Made by a program: the position numbers and the translations under genes. A DNA stretch of 35,821 nt, taken from Clostridiales bacterium (GTDB taxonomy: Bacteria > Bacillota > Clostridia > Peptostreptococcales > Anaerovoracaceae). The notes under the pieces were generated by a model, which was given only the letters and a program-made list of their open reading frames with translations, searched no databases and was not told where the DNA came from. Positions 32,905 through 35,821 of the stretch are shown here, one piece after another (position 1 is the first letter of the stretch; each line of letters starts with the position of its first letter). The stretch spans positions 1 through 35,821 of the forward strand of contig WRMW01000017.1 in NCBI GenBank assembly GCA_009776955.1. The letters run 5' to 3'.

Positions 32905-33993
32905 TTACACTACGAAGCCATCTGTTTGCCCAAGCTTTTCAACAATCTGCTTTGTCAAGATTTCAACATGCTCCTCATTAAATATATTCAGGTGCGGAAT
33001 TCTCGAGTCGGGTTTTTTTGTTTTTTGAAGCAATTGATCCACCTCCCTATAGTCAATAGTCTCAAAAGACAACTCTCTTTCCAGATGATTGTAGAAAACC
33101 CTTGTATTTGACATTACCAAGCAATCAATAGAATACCCGAAACGATGCAGATACATATCGTCTAGCTCTGACATATCATCCTCTACAGAATTAGTACACA
33201 CAATGGAAAAATCTGGTGTTGTCGACATAGAAACAAGATAGTTAACTATTCCATACCCATTGGGAAAATCATTGTTAAATTTTACCGAAGCTCCTGGAAT
33301 ACATATTGCAAGAACATCAGGTTTTTCTTTTTTGCACACATCAACGAGAAAAGTCTTAAAATACTCTATCTTTGTTACTTCGCCTATCGGCTCGAACATA
33401 AAGCTAGGAAACGAATGCATACCTAAAGCAGCACAATACTGTCGTGCTCCAATGCTGCAGACTTTATATCCATTTTGGGTGAGTCCATTGCTGATTGCGA
33501 TTAGAGTATCGAATTTATTTACCTGTTCCATTACGCCACTTATGAAAACAACTGGCACATCAACTCGCAAGTCTTCTTTAGCCCTTTCTTCTGCATAAAT
33601 TCTATGTGGCCGAGATATTTCCGAAGAATCCATACCTCTGTGCTTGCGGAAGTCAATCAAGTTAAGCCCTTTTGAAATTGCCAGGTGAATATGGCCATCT
33701 AACAGATTATCTATCAAAACTGTCGCTTCTTTTGTTCCTGTTGATATAAACGGCGCAACAATCAGGTTTTGAACAGAATCTAGGGCTGACCTTAAATTTG
33801 ATTCTATAGTTATTCCAAGTTGTGGACGCCCAAAAGCCTCACCTGCGTCAAGCCCGTCTACGCCCCAACCAGGCGGTGATATCAACTTCACGTCTGTATC
33901 TAACAATCCTCTTCGAAGCAATTCCCTTAAAATTGGGGTGAAATCCATGTTGTACGGATACACTGCTGTTCTTTCTCCGCCTACGCCATACAT
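32905..33993 (-). CDS. Peptide maturation system protein (TIGR04066-like), Rossmann-like
   Basis: 362 residues. The ATG at 33993 overlaps the radical SAM gene by 13 bases. There are two alpha/beta halves. The first begins 'TAVYPYNMDFTPILRELLRRGLLDTDVKLISPPGWG', with 'SVQNLIVAPFIS' later. The second has 'VPVVFISGVMEQVNKFDTLIAISNGLTQNGYKV' and 'PDVLAICIPGASVK'. I know this type only as the companion protein of the CLI_3235/Clo7bot class maturase (TIGR04066, from memory). The overlap points to a complex with the maturase. No catalytic motif is clear to me. The second half is matched in part by the tail of the S8 protease. Confidence 0.72.
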   Translation of the reverse strand: MYGVGGERTAVYPYNMDFTPILRELLRRGLLDTDVKLISPPGWGVDGLDAGEAFGRPQLGITIESNLRSALDSVQNLIVAPFISTGTKEATVLIDNLLDGHIHLAISKGLNLIDFRKHRGMDSSEISRPHRIYAEERAKEDLRVDVPVVFISGVMEQVNKFDTLIAISNGLTQNGYKVCSIGARQYCAALGMHSFPSFMFEPIGEVTKIEYFKTFLVDVCKKEKPDVLAICIPGASVKFNNDFPNGYGIVNYLVSMSTTPDFSIVCTNSVEDDMSELDDMYLHRFGYSIDCLVMSNTRVFYNHLERELSFETIDYREVDQLLQKTKKPDSRIPHLNIFNEEHVEILTKQIVEKLGQTDGFVV

Positions 33994-35396
33994 CTTTCCA
34001 AAATCTCCTTTTCGGCAATATACCCTCTCATAAGTTGCTCTACTCGAAGCTTTTCGTCAGCGCACAAAGCCACTTTTGCTTCAATTGACAACCCTGTTTC
34101 GTCATCAATATTCTTGGGACATATGGCACAATTATTTATTGCCCAACAATCTTTGCACATATCCTCAGTTAACTGGCAAACATTCAACAATTTGTCCACC
34201 TTCTGCATATCAAAGCCGTCTTTCACGTTGCCTATGCGCATAGCGCCGTTTGTTTCATTCACACGTTCACAAGGAAAGAAATTTCCATCAACATCCATGA
34301 ATAGTTTCCCTGCACCTATTATACACGGTCCTCCATGAGACATTTCATCATAGATAGAATGGGTGCCATAAGTCCGCTCAAAACTCACAAGGTTGTCCAT
34401 TTTATGCAGCGTTATCGAAGAAAGCCTATCCCTTTCCATCCATCCCAACCGAGTCGCAAAAGCTTTGAAAGCATCATATTCCTGCTGTATGAGAAATTGT
34501 GGGCTTAATCTGTTTTTTTCAGTGCTATTTGAATCGTCAACTACGCTTGTCACCACCGCGACATCTTTTAGTGCAGCATGATTAAAAAATAAACTATTAA
34601 CGCAATCGAAATCCCTAGAGGGGTCAATTATTGAAATGAAAATAACCTTATTTCTGAGGTATCTTGGGTATTCCTTCTCCAAAAGCAGCACTTTCTTCAT
34701 TATTGTATCAAAAGTCCCGCCGCCAGTCTCCGCTAAAACTCTAGATGCATCGTGTATTTCCTTTGGACCGTCTAAACTTATTGCAAGCTGTATTCCGTTT
34801 TCTTCAAAATAGTCTATCTTTTCCCTTGTCAATAGCGACCCGTTTGTTGTCAAATTATAAGAAACCGGCTTTCCTTCGAAAACATTTTTTGAATATGAAA
34901 CGATTTTTCGAATCAATTCAAACTCTAGCAAAGGTTCGCCACCATAAAATGAAATACGGACTTTCTCGGCGTCTCTGCTTCGGCACTGTATGAAATCTAT
35001 TCCCTTCTTTGCGATTTCAAACGGCATAGACCTCTTTGCATGCTTTCTGGTCGAAGAATTTTCTCCCTGTGAGTACGGACAATAGTGGCATCTGAAATTG
35101 CAATCTTGAGTTACCTGAAGTGAAATGCCTTCAATTTTTTTGCTCAAATAATACCCCATACGATCTGATAAAGGATGTTTCATTCTGATAGGACGCTTTG
35201 TTTCCAATAATCCTTGGTCCCTTAATTTGTTGATATCACCGATTTCTGTTTCGCTCAAAAGAGCTTCTTTACCATCTTTAAGCAGTCTCAACGCATTATA
35301 AATATGCTCCTCTACACCGTAAATCAAATCGGTATTCACGTCATATAAATAGTAGCCGTACGGTGTTTGCAACAAATGAACAAACGGAGTTCCCAT
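33981..35396 (-). CDS. ccpM: Radical SAM/SPASM peptide maturase (CcpM-like)
   Basis: 471 residues from the ATG at 35396, with GGGGA upstream; a TTG at 35420 is in frame but less likely. The radical SAM cluster is C99-x3-C103-x2-C106 (CNFRCHYC), followed by the SAM-binding FYGGEP. Residues 10-80 look like the peptide-recognition (PqqD/RRE-like) winged helix that grips leader peptides. The C-terminal SPASM region has C358, C376, C407, C414, C417, C423, C426 and C445, enough for two auxiliary 4Fe-4S clusters. Such enzymes form thioether or C-C links in peptides. The target here is the 58-residue precursor. I assign the CcpM name by neighbourhood and memory. Confidence 0.85.
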   Translation of the reverse strand: MGTPFVHLLQTPYGYYLYDVNTDLIYGVEEHIYNALRLLKDGKEALLSETEIGDINKLRDQGLLETKRPIRMKHPLSDRMGYYLSKKIEGISLQVTQDCNFRCHYCPYSQGENSSTRKHAKRSMPFEIAKKGIDFIQCRSRDAEKVRISFYGGEPLLEFELIRKIVSYSKNVFEGKPVSYNLTTNGSLLTREKIDYFEENGIQLAISLDGPKEIHDASRVLAETGGGTFDTIMKKVLLLEKEYPRYLRNKVIFISIIDPSRDFDCVNSLFFNHAALKDVAVVTSVVDDSNSTEKNRLSPQFLIQQEYDAFKAFATRLGWMERDRLSSITLHKMDNLVSFERTYGTHSIYDEMSHGGPCIIGAGKLFMDVDGNFFPCERVNETNGAMRIGNVKDGFDMQKVDKLLNVCQLTEDMCKDCWAINNCAICPKNIDDETGLSIEAKVALCADEKLRVEQLMRGYIAEKEILERCMA

Positions 35397-35558
35397 ATAC
35401 TTTTCCCCGCAACTACCCAAAACAATAAACTCAAAAACATTTTACATACAATCACAGTAACCGTCAACCACATGGCGCAGGCCAGATAGCCGCCGCCGTC
35501 GACGACGACGACGACAAGCGGGCAATTGAATGTGTTTGGCCTGGCTTTGTCTTGAGCC
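35397..35558. other. Gene-free junction upstream of the RiPP cluster
   Basis: It holds a GTC/GAC triplet run on the border (35499-35516), then an AT-rich stretch leading to the maturase. I see no convincing promoter or terminator. A -35-like TTGTAT lies in the AT-rich part, but its -10 is poor. Base composition changes from GC-rich to AT-rich across this stretch. Confidence 0.5.
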
Positions 35559-35819
35559 CTACCGAATGAACACCTTCTGTTTGACCACTGTGGCCTTGGT
35601 GGTGGCCTTCTTGCCGTTCGCGTTCATGAAGGGCTTGACCCGCCCGTTTTCGATGATGGGCGCGCCGTCCTCGTCGAGCTGGTAAGTCCCGACAGCCCAC
35701 ATCTCCATCCTGACGGTGTAGCTGGCCTTGAGCTTGGTGGGCGTCCACACCCCGTTCTTTGTGGTGCCGGTGCGGTTCTGGGTCTTGTGGTTTATCAGGT
35801 ACGGCCTGTCGTCCTCGAC
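35559..35819 (-). CDS. C-terminal fragment of an unidentified protein
   Basis: The last 86 codons of a minus-strand gene that enters from beyond the right edge, ending in a TAG at 35559. The visible part is basic (VRMEMWAVGTYQLDEDGAPI, then NGKKATTKATVVKQKVFIR) and has no signal, membrane segment or motif I know. This frame has ordinary composition. An overlapping 94-codon frame, rich in Arg, His and Gly, looks like a shadow. It is GC-rich like the left part of the window. Confidence 0.6.
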   Translation of the reverse strand, partial: VEDDRPYLINHKTQNRTGTTKNGVWTPTKLKASYTVRMEMWAVGTYQLDEDGAPIIENGRVKPFMNANGKKATTKATVVKQKVFIR

Positions 35820-35821
35820 GA

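Noticed and set aside
35464-35748. 94-codon minus-strand frame at the right edge
   Set aside because: Arg/His/Gly-rich shadow of the better frame ending at 35559, with the stop lying in a triplet-repeat junction.
1-35821. tRNA or rRNA genes
   Set aside because: I saw no cloverleaf with a TTCGA-type arm or rRNA-like stretch in the gaps between genes. A tRNA search program could settle it.

Overview
The window looks like a Gram-positive, probably anaerobic Bacillota (Clostridia-type) chromosome. The evidence is strong GGAGG-type ribosome binding sites, a sortase-type NPxTG wall anchor, lipoprotein and secreted-protein signals, and a peptide-maturation cluster of a kind I know from clostridia. 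The species cannot be fixed from sequence alone. Most of the window (about 1-25.3 kb, and the last 300 bases) is fairly GC-rich. The stretch of about 25.4-35.45 kb is visibly richer in A+T.

Layout. (1) 1-12.2 kb, surface proteins: a partial WapA/RHS-like secreted protein on the minus strand runs off the left edge. It is divergent from a plus-strand pair, a 1715-residue secreted HExxH metalloprotease-like protein and a 1103-residue repeat-rich protein ending in an NPHTG anchor signal. Both directions share a short promoter region with a perfect 16-bp palindrome. (2) 12.2-16.1 kb, minus strand: an old-yellow-enzyme-type oxidoreductase, a PIN-toxin/antitoxin pair, and a DUF4143-type ATPase with 12.6 copies of a 23-bp tandem repeat in its leader. 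A 60-bp scrap of a second DUF4143 gene lies at 12.2 kb. (3) 16.1-25.3 kb, minus strand: a ten-gene catabolic operon encoding a beta-lactamase-fold hydrolase, a beta-hydroxyacid dehydrogenase, E1alpha, E1beta and E2 of a 2-oxoacid/acetoin-type dehydrogenase, a URO-D-like protein, an SDR, a LacI-type repressor and two half-size CHR transporters. A LacI-type operator sits under its promoter. (4) 25.4-35.4 kb, minus strand: a RiPP cluster encoding a radical SAM/SPASM maturase, a Rossmann-like maturation protein, an acyl-carrier-like protein, an ABC-2 transporter with a lipoprotein, a previously uncalled 58-residue Cys-containing precursor peptide, an ABC exporter and a subtilisin-like protease. 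(5) The right edge holds the 3' end of an unidentified minus-strand gene.

How region 4 should work (inference from gene content): the maturase modifies the Cys-rich core of the peptide with help from the two small-molecule-fold partners. The cytoplasmic subtilase probably cuts the leader, the ABC exporter secretes the product, and the separate ABC-2 transporter plus lipoprotein probably gives self-protection. The set matches the clostridial CLI_3235/Clo7bot class, which I recall as defined mainly by bioinformatics. The precursor is too short for ordinary gene calling.
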